This document shows positions 1 to 7,238 of a stretch of 12,300 bases of DNA, in pieces. Numbering within the stretch: position 1 is the stretch's first letter; the number at the start of each line of letters is the position of its first letter. The translations under genes and the position numbers were made by a program. Under the pieces are notes generated by a model, which was not told where the DNA came from, searched no databases, and saw only the letters and a list, made by a program, of their open reading frames with translations. The stretch comes from Chitinophagaceae bacterium (GTDB taxonomy: Bacteria > Bacteroidota > Bacteroidia > Chitinophagales > Chitinophagaceae): positions 1 through 12,300 of the forward strand of contig JALOMC010000073.1 of the NCBI GenBank assembly GCA_025455665.1. The letters are read 5' to 3'.

Positions 1-12
1 TTCACATTCTTT

Positions 13-672
13 CTATTCCAACTCTGCCGCGGGCCTATCGGGCCTGGCATGCTGCAGGCGAGTGCGCTGGCCAAGGGTGTAGTAGGTATCCAGGCCGGTG
101 CTGCACACGGCCTCCAATTGCTGCAGGTGCACCGCGCCATCGGGGGCCATGGCACTGGCGGGCAGGCTGCAGTATTGTACCTCGCCTATTATGAGGTAGG
201 TGCCATTGTGCCGGATGGGCATTATTTCTACCAGCTGCAAGGCTACCTGCACCAGGCTTTCGGCCACAAAGGGGGCAGGTATGCCGGGGCGCAGCAGGGG
301 CGTCAGGCCCGTGGCATCAAACTCGCTGGTATCATCGTTGTATTTGGCGCTGGTTTGGTGGGCCTGCCGCAGCAGGTGGGGGTGCACACTGTTCAGCGTG
401 TACCAGCCGGTGCTTTCTATATGCGCCAGGGTGTGCGGGGTGGCTTCGCGGGGGCGGTTGATGAGGCCAATGAGGGCCGGGTTGGCGCCCAGGTGCACAA
501 TGTTTTGAAACAGGGCGAGGTTGTGCCGCCCCTCGGGGCTGCTGGTGCCTACCAGCATGGCTGCTTTGGGGCCGCTGAGGGCGCTTAGCAGGTTGGCCCG
601 GTAAAATCGTTCCATGCCGGCCAGGTCGGCGGCGCTGTATTCTGCCATTGGCAAATGATCGTGGTGGGTCAT
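13..672 (-). CDS. Flavin reductase-like / FMN-binding split-barrel protein
   Basis: The 219-residue protein resembles the flavin reductase-like (DIM6/NTAB) split-barrel family, which binds FMN and either reduces flavins or uses them as cofactor. What I see is the family-like core from about residue 25 to 170: a first strand (AAMLVGTSSPEGRHNLALF, about 37-55), the segment with NPALIGLINRP (64-74), a TGWYTLNSV strand (88-96), a YNDD...FDATGL stretch (111-123) and the closing strand LIIGEVQY (160-167). The C-terminus (about 190-207, GLDTYYTLGQRTRL) also looks family-like. There is no signal peptide, so it should be cytoplasmic. The start at 672 is the longest. Met9 (base 648) is a good alternative because homologues usually begin near the Ala-Asp-Leu helix. 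The amidase gene lies 46 bases upstream on the same strand with no clear terminator between, so co-transcription is likely. Substrate and reaction cannot be deduced. Confidence 0.8.
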   Translation of the reverse strand: MTHHDHLPMAEYSAADLAGMERFYRANLLSALSGPKAAMLVGTSSPEGRHNLALFQNIVHLGANPALIGLINRPREATPHTLAHIESTGWYTLNSVHPHLLRQAHQTSAKYNDDTSEFDATGLTPLLRPGIPAPFVAESLVQVALQLVEIMPIRHNGTYLIIGEVQYCSLPASAMAPDGAVHLQQLEAVCSTGLDTYYTLGQRTRLQHARPDRPAAELE

Positions 673-721
673 AGCACAGCACTAACCCGCGGGGCGGCCA
701 AATAGTTGCAGGGTTGTGCTA
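672..721 (-). repeat. Inverted repeat linking amidase stop and flavin reductase start
   Basis: On the minus strand the amidase stop codon begins TAGCACA (721-715), and the complementary TGTGCTA (678-672) ends on the A of the flavin reductase ATG. The seven-base arms are perfect and enclose 36 bases. ACCC next to the first arm can also pair with GGGT nearer the second, leaving a bulge. An RNA hairpin here would pair the upstream stop codon with the downstream start. This is seen in the sequence; any regulatory role is inference. Confidence 0.35.
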
Positions 722-1525
722 CAGGCTCTGCTTCATCAGGCTGTAAATGATTTTGTGATCGGCCGGGCCCAGCTGCAGGGTGGTATCCTGCGGCACGTAG
801 TGTATTTTATAGCTCTGGATGGCGGCGCGGGGCTTGCTGATATCGTAGCCAATGAGGCGCAGGCCCATCAGCGCATCAAAGCCGGCGGGTACTTCGATGG
901 CCGTCGTATCGTACCACAGGCCGTAGCCGGCCTCGGCCAGTCGCTGCCACGGAAAGTAGCGGCTGGGGTCCACCTTGCGGCCGGGGGCTATATCGGCATG
1001 GCCTACAAAATGCTTGCGCTGAATGCCAAAGGCTTTTTTGAGGTAGCCGAGCAGCTCTATCACGGCGCTGATCTGTGCTTCTGAAAATGGTTCGCTGCCG
1101 TTGTTGTCTATTTCTATGCCAAGGCTGCTGCTGTTGAGGTCGGTGGCGCCGCCCCAGCTGCTGGCGCCGGCATGGTGGCCCCGCAGGTAGTCGTTCAGCA
1201 TGTGTACCACCTGGCCATCGCGGCCCACCACGTAGTGCGAACTGACGGCTGTGCGGGGCGTGGTAAAGGTGCTGATGGTTTGGGCAGTGCTGTTTTGGGC
1301 GGTATGGTGCAGTACCACCAGGCTGGGCCGGCGCATACTAAAGTTGGTGGTGCCTACAAAGCGGGTGGCAAACGAATCGGCCAGCGGATAGCGGCTGATG
1401 GACTTTCCGAAGGCCCGGGCCTGCTTTTTATACACACGGTTGGTAGCCCGGTAGGGCGAGATGCTGCAAGCGTAAAAAAGAGCGATCAGGCCAAGGGTGA
1501 GGCCAAGGGAAGCGGGGGCTTTCAT
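719..1525 (-). CDS. N-acetylmuramoyl-L-alanine amidase (Amidase_2, AmiD/AmpD-like), probable lipoprotein
   Basis: This is a zinc amidase of the AmpD/AmiD type, a family that cleaves the bond between N-acetylmuramic acid (or its anhydro form) and the stem peptide of peptidoglycan. I chose the start at 1525 because it gives a 268-residue protein with an immediate hydrophobic leader ending in LFYAC. Cys20 is a plausible though non-canonical lipobox cysteine, so a periplasmic or outer-membrane lipoprotein is likely. The catalytic domain spans about 65-200. The zinc-site motif VVLHHT has His73, GIEID has Glu138, and GHADIAPGRKVDP gives His176, Lys184 and Asp186. His176, Lys184 and Asp186 have the same spacing as AmpD His154/Lys162/Asp164. 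About 65 C-terminal residues after the domain may be a small accessory region. The ORF can be extended to 1651, but those 42 residues look non-coding. It is probably the first gene of a two-gene unit with the flavin reductase. Confidence 0.88.
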   Translation of the reverse strand: MKAPASLGLTLGLIALFYACSISPYRATNRVYKKQARAFGKSISRYPLADSFATRFVGTTNFSMRRPSLVVLHHTAQNSTAQTISTFTTPRTAVSSHYVVGRDGQVVHMLNDYLRGHHAGASSWGGATDLNSSSLGIEIDNNGSEPFSEAQISAVIELLGYLKKAFGIQRKHFVGHADIAPGRKVDPSRYFPWQRLAEAGYGLWYDTTAIEVPAGFDALMGLRLIGYDISKPRAAIQSYKIHYVPQDTTLQLGPADHKIIYSLMKQSL

Positions 1526-1943
1526 AGCGGGTAATTCATTGAAAAAGAAAAGATTAAAGCCTGGTTGTCGGCAGGCTACTACATGGCCTGTCGTCGGCCA
1601 TCGAAAATGCGGAAAATGGCCGGAACGGGGCCCGGAAAAAATTTTTCTCATTGCATATGTGGAAAAACCTTCCTAACATTGTGTAGACATTGATGGCAAA
1701 CCATTGATTGTCAGTCACACCGACACGTTGCTTACTGCGTTCCCTGAGGGGATGCTTCAGAAGATCTCGACCATTGTCTATTTTTTGTGATGCAGGCCAG
1801 GATACCCGCCTGGTCGTAATGCTGTGGCTATTACACCGGCCCGGCGCTTTTCAAAATCCCCCGATTCCTTAAACAAGGCTGGATTGCCCTTGACCGGTAT
1901 TGGCACCGGAGAAGGGTTTTCATTCATTGTTCAATTCTTTGTG
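1526..1943. other. Divergent intergenic region between amidase and BNR protein genes
   Basis: About 418 bases with no convincing gene. Visible features are an A/T tract that is nearly palindromic at 1635-1647 (six A then five T), and a direct repeat CATTGAT at 1688-1694 and 1702-1708. The sequence TATTTTTTG at 1779-1787 resembles the Bacteroidota -7 element TAnnTTTG but has one extra base and no paired upstream TTG at good spacing. The region should hold both promoters, but I cannot place them. Confidence 0.5.
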
Positions 1944-4900
1944 ATGGCTACCATTATCCCTACACGCTTAGGGGTACTCTTGTTTTGTCTTCTTACCTCA
2001 AGCGTTGTTTTTGCGCAGATCGATATTTTCGAGGTGATGCAGCGGAAAGACCTTCGGCTATCGGAGGTGGAGGCGCTGGCAAAACGCTATTTTGATAGCA
2101 CCGGCACCGAGCGGGGCACGGGCTACAAACAGTACCAGCGCTGGCTGTACGAGCAGCGTTTTCACCGCGATGAAAAAGGCTACCTGCTGCCCGACGACTA
2201 CGATTGGCAGGCTTACAAAAATTTTAAAAGCAAGGACAGCACCCTGGTGCTGATGGGACAAGTGCCTGCTGCGGGCAGCACGGGCCCATGGGTGGAAAGA
2301 GGCCCCTGGAACTGGAACCGTACCGGTGGCTGGAACCCCGGCGTGGGCCGTATTACTGCCATTGCTATTCATCCGTCTGATACCAATACTATATACATTA
2401 CCAGCCCCGGTGGCGGTGTATGGAAAACGGCTGACGGTGGCCAGAACTGGGTGCCGCTGACCGACTATAATAGCCTGTGGATGAACATGTTCAGCGTGTG
2501 CATAGACCCGCAAAACCCCAACACGGTGTATGCGGGCAGTAGTGCCAATGTGGTCATCAAATCGGTGGACGGCGGTGCTACCTGGGTACCCATCAACAGC
2601 GGCATGACCGGCATCATCCGCAAGGTGATTGTACATCCTACCAATTCGAATATTGTGTTTGTAGCAGCCGGCAATGGCATTTGGCGCAGCCTGAACGGCG
2701 GCGGGGCCTGGACCCGTGTGTTTGCCGGTACCAGCCTCGAAGACATCGACTTCAAACCCGGCGCCCCTGCTATTGTGTACGCCAGCAGTGGCAGCATTGC
2801 CCTGCGGTCGGCCGATGGTGGCGCTACGTGGACGGTGCTGGGTACAGCCCAGGGCATCATGGGCAGTGGCCGCACCCTGGTGGCAGTATCGCCGGCCAAT
2901 CCTGAGCGGGTGTATGTAGCACAGGCCAGTGGCAACGAATTTGGGGCGCTGTATGTAAGCGATAACAGCGGCCTCAGTTTTACCACCGCAGTGGCCGGTT
3001 CGGCCTCCTCGTGTACCAACTTTTTTGGCTACGAAACCACGGGTTGTGGCTCGGGTGGACAGGCCGGGCACGATATGGCGCTTTCCATCAGCCCGGTAAA
3101 TGCCGATGAAGTGCACATTGGCGGCATCATCGTATTCCGGTCGTTGGATGGTGGCAAAAATTTTTCGCCCCAAACAGCATGGAGCTACCCCAACAGCATT
3201 GGCTACAACCATGCCGATGTGCATGCGCTGGAGTGGGTACGCAGCACCTTGTATTCCGCGTCGGATGGGGGCATTTACAAAACCACCGACCGTGGCGACA
3301 ACTGGATAGACCTGAGCGCCGGTTTGGGCATCCGCCAGTTTTACCGCATTGCCAACAGCAAATCGAACAGCCAGCTGTTTACCGGCGGTGCGCAGGATAA
3401 TGGCAGCAGCCTTTTTAACAATGGTACCTGGATAGATTGGCTGGGTGCCGATGGGATGGAAGGCATTATTCACCCCACCAATACCAACCTGGTATGGGGT
3501 ACCAGCCAAAATGGTACGGTATACCGCAGTACCAATGGCGGGCAAAGCTATACCACGCTCAACCGGCCATCGACAGGCGAATGGGTGACCCCGCTGGACT
3601 ACGATGAAACAAACAATGCCATTGTAGGCGGCTGGACGGGCGTATTTCGCTCCACCAACAATGGCGATACCTGGACCCGCATCAGCGGCAGCACCATTAA
3701 TGTGACGCTGACCTGCGTGGCGGTGGCCCCCTCTAACCCCAACTACATTTACGCCAGCAAAAACAGCACCCTGTGGGTGACGCGTAATGGCGGCACCACC
3801 TGGACAGCACTTACCCTGCCGGCTGTGGCCAACGATATAGCCGTGAGCCCCACCAATCCTGAAAAGATCTGGATTGCCTGCAACAGCACCTTCAACCGCA
3901 TATTTGTGTCGGCCAATGGCGGCAGCAGCTTTACGGCCCTTTCCGATAATTTGCCCACGGCTATTGCCCGCACCATTGCGGTAGACAGCGATGCCGATGA
4001 AACCATTTACGTGGGCATGAACGTGGGTATTTTTTACCGCAGCAATACCACCAGCGGTTGGATGGACATTACCAACAACCTGCCGATGGCACCGGTAAAT
4101 GACCTGAAAATACAGCAGCAAGGACGACTGCTTCGTGTAGCTACATTCGGCCGTGGTGTGTGGGAGCGTCCGCTGATCAATGCCGTATCGGTATCGTGTG
4201 GTACGCCTACCAACCTGGCCGTCACCGCTGTCAGCAGCAACTCGGCCACGGTAAGCTGGGATGCCGTGAGCGGTGCCGCCAGCTACGTGGTGGAGTACAA
4301 AACAGCCGCCGCCAGCAGTTGGACAGTAGCTGCCAGCGCCATCACGGCTACTTCGGTCAATATCATTAACCTGAGCAGCGCCACCAGCTACAGCTGGCGG
4401 GTGGCGGCTGTGTGCAGTGGTACCGCCGGTAGCTTTGCCGAAGGGCAGTTTCAAAGCCTGGTGGCGTGCCAATCGCCGCTCAGCCTGGTGGCCAGCAGCA
4501 TTACCGAAACGTCGGCCAGCATCGGCTGGGCAGCCAATGGCGGCTCGGTAAACTATGAAGTAGCCATGAAGGCGGCTACCGAAACCACGTGGACCACCCT
4601 GGCAGCCAGTACTACCGCTACCAGTTGGCCGCTTACCGGCCTGGCAGCTGGTACTACCTACGATTGGCGGGTGCGTACCCTGTGCAGCGGCAATAGCAGC
4701 GCATGGGTAAGTGCACAGTTCAGCACCGTGGCGGCAGTAGTATGTGCCGATGCGTTTGAGCCCAACAACAATTCGAAGCAAGCCAAAGCCATTCAGCCCG
4801 GTATCATTTACAATGCTGGCATCAGCAGCAGTACCGATGAAGACTGGCTGCGCTTCAGCACCGGAAACAATGACATTACCAATGTGAAACTCACACTATC

Positions 4901-5405
4901 CAACATGCCCGCCGATTACGATGTGTACCTGTACGATCGGAATATGCGCATGGTGGGTGCATCGGTCAACAATGGCACCGGCAATGATATCATCATCTTC
5001 AACTCGCTGGCCAGGCGCACTACCTATCTGGTAAAAATTATGGGTAAAAATGGCGCCTTTAACAGCCGGCAGTGCTACAATATTTCGGTAGCGCTGAATG
5101 CTACTGCCTGGGCGCCCGAGCCGGGGGCTACCATTGCATACGATGATGACCTCACTGGTACCATCTTGTATCCCAATCCGGCCGATAAATTCTTCAACCT
5201 GCGGCTGGAAAGTAAAGTGGAAGAAGCAGCTACGCTGCAGCTGACCACCGGTACCGGCCATGTGGTACGCAGGTTGCCGGTGCGCCTTTTCAAAGGGCAG
5301 AATCAGCTGCGTTTTTCGGTGGCCGATTTGCCGGCAGGCGTGTACATGCTACAGCTGCAAAGTGGTGGCCAGCGCCTGCAGCAGCAGCTGATGGTGGTGC
5401 ACTAA
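1944..5405 (+). CDS. Secreted Asp-box (BNR) propeller protein with FnIII, PPC and T9SS sorting domains
   Basis: The start at 1944 gives a 1153-residue precursor with a clean signal peptide (hydrophobic 8-23, predicted cleavage after Ala24 in VVFA-Q). The earlier GTG at 1824 would bury this signal. A mixed N-terminal region (25-110) precedes a long propeller-like part, about 130-745, with roughly twelve Asp-box motifs of the S/T-x-D/N-x-G-x-x-W/F type, for example TADGGQNW (162-169), SVDGGATW (207-214), SADGGATW (289-296), TTDRGDNW (447-454), STNNGDTW (570-577) and TRNGGTTW (613-620). Two fibronectin type III domains follow (about 752-838 and 842-930), then a PPC-like domain (934-1049, with DAFEPNN and STDEDWLRF). 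The tail from LYPNPA (1075-1080) to the end is a type A T9SS sorting domain. The protein should therefore leave the cell through T9SS and may be anchored on the surface. Repeats of this sort are found in sortilin/sialidase-like proteins, but I see no defined catalytic site. It is monocistronic, judging by the terminator after it. Confidence 0.93.
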   Translation: MATIIPTRLGVLLFCLLTSSVVFAQIDIFEVMQRKDLRLSEVEALAKRYFDSTGTERGTGYKQYQRWLYEQRFHRDEKGYLLPDDYDWQAYKNFKSKDSTLVLMGQVPAAGSTGPWVERGPWNWNRTGGWNPGVGRITAIAIHPSDTNTIYITSPGGGVWKTADGGQNWVPLTDYNSLWMNMFSVCIDPQNPNTVYAGSSANVVIKSVDGGATWVPINSGMTGIIRKVIVHPTNSNIVFVAAGNGIWRSLNGGGAWTRVFAGTSLEDIDFKPGAPAIVYASSGSIALRSADGGATWTVLGTAQGIMGSGRTLVAVSPANPERVYVAQASGNEFGALYVSDNSGLSFTTAVAGSASSCTNFFGYETTGCGSGGQAGHDMALSISPVNADEVHIGGIIVFRSLDGGKNFSPQTAWSYPNSIGYNHADVHALEWVRSTLYSASDGGIYKTTDRGDNWIDLSAGLGIRQFYRIANSKSNSQLFTGGAQDNGSSLFNNGTWIDWLGADGMEGIIHPTNTNLVWGTSQNGTVYRSTNGGQSYTTLNRPSTGEWVTPLDYDETNNAIVGGWTGVFRSTNNGDTWTRISGSTINVTLTCVAVAPSNPNYIYASKNSTLWVTRNGGTTWTALTLPAVANDIAVSPTNPEKIWIACNSTFNRIFVSANGGSSFTALSDNLPTAIARTIAVDSDADETIYVGMNVGIFYRSNTTSGWMDITNNLPMAPVNDLKIQQQGRLLRVATFGRGVWERPLINAVSVSCGTPTNLAVTAVSSNSATVSWDAVSGAASYVVEYKTAAASSWTVAASAITATSVNIINLSSATSYSWRVAAVCSGTAGSFAEGQFQSLVACQSPLSLVASSITETSASIGWAANGGSVNYEVAMKAATETTWTTLAASTTATSWPLTGLAAGTTYDWRVRTLCSGNSSAWVSAQFSTVAAVVCADAFEPNNNSKQAKAIQPGIIYNAGISSSTDEDWLRFSTGNNDITNVKLTLSNMPADYDVYLYDRNMRMVGASVNNGTGNDIIIFNSLARRTTYLVKIMGKNGAFNSRQCYNISVALNATAWAPEPGATIAYDDDLTGTILYPNPADKFFNLRLESKVEEAATLQLTTGTGHVVRRLPVRLFKGQNQLRFSVADLPAGVYMLQLQSGGQRLQQQLMVVH

Positions 5406-5454
5406 ATTCCTTTAGCAGACAATGGTGTATTTATAGATCCTATCACAAAGAACC

Positions 5455-5490
5455 GGCCGGATGATTCTTCATCTGGCCCTTTTTCTTTTT
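5455..5490 (+). terminator. Rho-independent terminator after the BNR protein
   Basis: GGCCGGATGA (5455-5464) pairs with TCATCTGGCC (5469-5478) in a ten-base-pair stem with one G-U pair and a TTCT loop. It is followed by a T-rich tract to 5490. It lies 50 bases after the stop at 5405 and separates that gene from the CAP-domain gene. Confidence 0.85.
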
Positions 5491-5538
5491 AGGCATTTTT
5501 TGCGGCAATAAAAGGCTGCCCGCAGGCGTATACATCGC

Positions 5539-6180
5539 ATGGCTGATTTTCTGCAGGCAAGGCGGCTTTTGCCGGTTGTGGTCATGCTTACTTGCGCATG
5601 GCTTTTGCCCATGGCCGGCACGGCGCAGTGGGCCCGCTACTCGCCCCAGTGGTCGGCTGCTCTTCACCAAAAGGGCAATACGGCGGCCGGCTGCCGCTAC
5701 CTGCAGCCGGTAGAAAAGCAACTGGTACAGCAGCTGAACATGCTACGCCAGCAGCCGGCCCTGTTTGCCCGCACGGTACTGGTTAGCTACCTGAATGCCG
5801 AAAAGCCCGATTGGCGCCAAAACTGGTATTACAAAAGCCTGTACGATACACTGCTGGTACTAAAACCGCAGCCTTTGTTATTGCCCGACTCGCTGTGTTG
5901 GGTAAGTGCCCGCTGCCACGCCATCAGCAGCGGCCAGGCCGGCTACGTGGGCCACCAGCGGCTGAGCAATGAATGCCAGCGTTTGCTGCACTACCACGCC
6001 GAGTGCTGCCACTACGGCTACAGCCAGCCGCTGGCTATTCTGGTATCGCTGTTGGTAGATGAGGATATTCCTGACCTGGGGCATCGGCGCATTTTGCTAT
6101 CGCCTTATACCAAAGTAGGCGTGGCTTTTGCCCCGCATGCGCAGTACAACTACAATACCGTATTCAATTTGGCAAACTAG
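5539..6180 (+). CDS. Exported CAP/SCP-domain protein, divergent
   Basis: A 213-residue protein with a signal peptide (hydrophobic 10-28, likely cleavage after Ala29 in AGTA-Q). The mature part resembles the CAP (CRISP/antigen 5/PR-1, SCP-like) superfamily, whose bacterial members are extracytoplasmic and mostly of unknown activity. The supporting signals are an N-terminal helix resembling LNxxRxxP (LNMLRQQP, 66-73), GHQR (138-141), HAECC (153-157) at the position of the usual GEN motif, and GHRRILLSPYTKVGVAFA (181-198), which matches the family's GHRxNILxPxxTxVGVG pattern. His139, Glu155, His182 and one of Asp174/Glu175 are candidates for the conserved CAP tetrad. Six cysteines in the mature part (52, 120, 126, 146, 156, 157) suggest disulfides. 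The sequence departs enough from the family that the assignment is by motif order only. A terminator upstream suggests its own promoter, which I could not place. Confidence 0.68.
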   Translation: MADFLQARRLLPVVVMLTCAWLLPMAGTAQWARYSPQWSAALHQKGNTAAGCRYLQPVEKQLVQQLNMLRQQPALFARTVLVSYLNAEKPDWRQNWYYKSLYDTLLVLKPQPLLLPDSLCWVSARCHAISSGQAGYVGHQRLSNECQRLLHYHAECCHYGYSQPLAILVSLLVDEDIPDLGHRRILLSPYTKVGVAFAPHAQYNYNTVFNLAN

Positions 6181-6195
6181 CCCGCCGCCGGGCTA
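6178..6195. terminator. Perfect hairpin shared by two convergent stop codons
   Basis: TAGCCCG (6178-6184), loop CCGC, then CGGGCTA (6189-6195) is a perfect seven-base-pair inverted repeat. The TAG at its left end is the stop codon of the CAP-domain gene, and the TAG at the other end, read on the minus strand, is the stop codon of the epimerase gene. The intergenic gap is only 12 bases. No strong T run follows on either strand, so it may be a 3'-end stabiliser rather than a full intrinsic terminator. Confidence 0.5.
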
Positions 6196-7062
6196 AAAGC
6201 AGGTAACCTGCCAGCTGCGGCTGTGCTGCTGCCCGCCTTCCAAGGCTATGATGCCTGCTTTTTGGCTCAGCTGGCCCTGGTGCTGCACCAGGTCGGCGTG
6301 GCCACACCACGGCTCCAGGCATACAAAGGCACCACCGGGGGCACTCCAAATGCCAAAGTCAGGAAAATCGGCACAGTCGAAATGCAGCCCATGATTGTGA
6401 TCGTGGCTGGCATAGGTCACCCGCTGTACGCCCCAGTTTCTAAACACCAGGGCATCTTTTGCAAACAGTTCGGCCGATAAGGGTAGTTGGCCTTCGGCGT
6501 TCAGGGCTGTATCTGCCGTTTGGCCGCTCAGCAGCCCATCGTGCAGCAGCCAGCGCTGTGCTGCTACCGGTGGCTGCCACTGCAGGTAGTGCTGCTGTGG
6601 CTGGCTGCCAGCTACCAGTGGCCAGGCAAAAGCGGGGTGCCCTCCCACTGAAAAATACATGAGTTCCTCACCCTCGTTTTGCACGGAGTAGGTCACGCTC
6701 AGGCTGTGCTGCTGCAATTGGTACGCTATTTCAAACACAAATAAAAATGGGTACTGCAGCTGCATGGCGGGCGTGCTCCGCAGTTGCAATACACACCGGG
6801 TATCGGTTTGGTCGATGGTATCAAACAGGTGGTCGCGGGCAAAGCCGTGGCGTGGCAGGCTGTAGGCTTGCCCGTGGTGCTGGTAGCGGCCGCCTACCAG
6901 GCTGCCCACTATGGGGAACAAAACGGGCGAATGCTTGGGCCACGCACTGCCGGCCTGCCACATGTATTCAATGCCATTGGTATGAAGCAGGCTTTGCAGT
7001 TCGGCGCCGTGGGGCTGTATACGGGCCTGCAGGTAATGGTTTTGGAGTAGTATGACCGACAT
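6193..7062 (-). CDS. Aldose 1-epimerase family protein (LacX-like)
   Basis: A 289-residue cytoplasmic protein of the galactose mutarotase-like fold (COG2017-type aldose 1-epimerase family). Classical members interconvert alpha and beta anomers of hexoses; LacX-like members have uncertain substrates. The sequence shows the family signature order: an N-terminal strand set with GAELQSLL (19-26), EYMWQ (32-36), SPVLFPIVG (45-53), LPRHGFARD with Arg76 (69-77), the GGHPAFAWP motif with His142 (140-148), and CLEPWCGHAD with Glu250 (248-257). In characterised mutarotases the equivalent His and Glu act as acid and base, and the Arg helps bind sugar, so all key residues seem present. Length is normal for the family. 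It is convergent with the CAP-domain gene and divergent from the WG-repeat gene. The start at 7062 gives a good N-terminus (MSVILLQN). Confidence 0.9.
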   Translation of the reverse strand: MSVILLQNHYLQARIQPHGAELQSLLHTNGIEYMWQAGSAWPKHSPVLFPIVGSLVGGRYQHHGQAYSLPRHGFARDHLFDTIDQTDTRCVLQLRSTPAMQLQYPFLFVFEIAYQLQQHSLSVTYSVQNEGEELMYFSVGGHPAFAWPLVAGSQPQQHYLQWQPPVAAQRWLLHDGLLSGQTADTALNAEGQLPLSAELFAKDALVFRNWGVQRVTYASHDHNHGLHFDCADFPDFGIWSAPGGAFVCLEPWCGHADLVQHQGQLSQKAGIIALEGGQQHSRSWQVTCF

Positions 7063-7192
7063 TGTTTCAAGAAGTATTGTGGAGCAGCAATATACGGTCT
7101 CGTCATGGGTATGCCAGCCATCTTTATATAGCCGTTTTCAGTCAGCTTTTCAGTGACGAAGGTCATCTGGCAGGCAGCTGTAAGCAGGTACC

Positions 7193-7233
7193 TTAACAGT
7201 GTAAAAACTGATTGTTTCACTGTTAAAAACAGT
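7193..7233 (+). promoter_or_regulatory. Three-armed repeat upstream of the WG-repeat gene
   Basis: TTAACAGTG (7193-7201) is perfectly complementary to CACTGTTAA (7218-7226), with 16 bases between. The core of the second arm, ACTGTT (7219-7224), can alternatively pair with AACAGT (7228-7233), which ends five bases before the ATG at 7239. The half-site AACAGT is thus present twice direct and once inverted. This could be a set of operator half-sites or, if transcribed, two mutually exclusive hairpins near the start codon. The pairing is visible in the sequence; the function is inference. Confidence 0.4.
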
Positions 7234-7238
7234 CTGCC

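Noticed and set aside
1526..1651. Upstream start for the amidase
   Set aside because: The added 42 residues are not family-like and would bury the hydrophobic leader with the lipobox-like cysteine.
1779..1787. Promoter -7 box TATTTTTTG for the BNR gene
   Set aside because: Spacing inside the element is one base too long and there is no TTG at a suitable upstream distance.
1824..1943. Upstream GTG start for the BNR protein
   Set aside because: It would place 40 residues before a perfect signal peptide that begins at the ATG at 1944.
2058..4781. A 907-codon open frame on the strand opposite the BNR protein gene
   Set aside because: It lies wholly within a clear coding gene, has no recognisable domain, and is rich in the low-complexity residues expected from reading GC-biased, repeat-rich codons backwards.
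1944..5405. Asp-box region as DNA tandem repeats
   Set aside because: The repeat is at protein level only; the DNA copies are irregular in spacing and poorly conserved.
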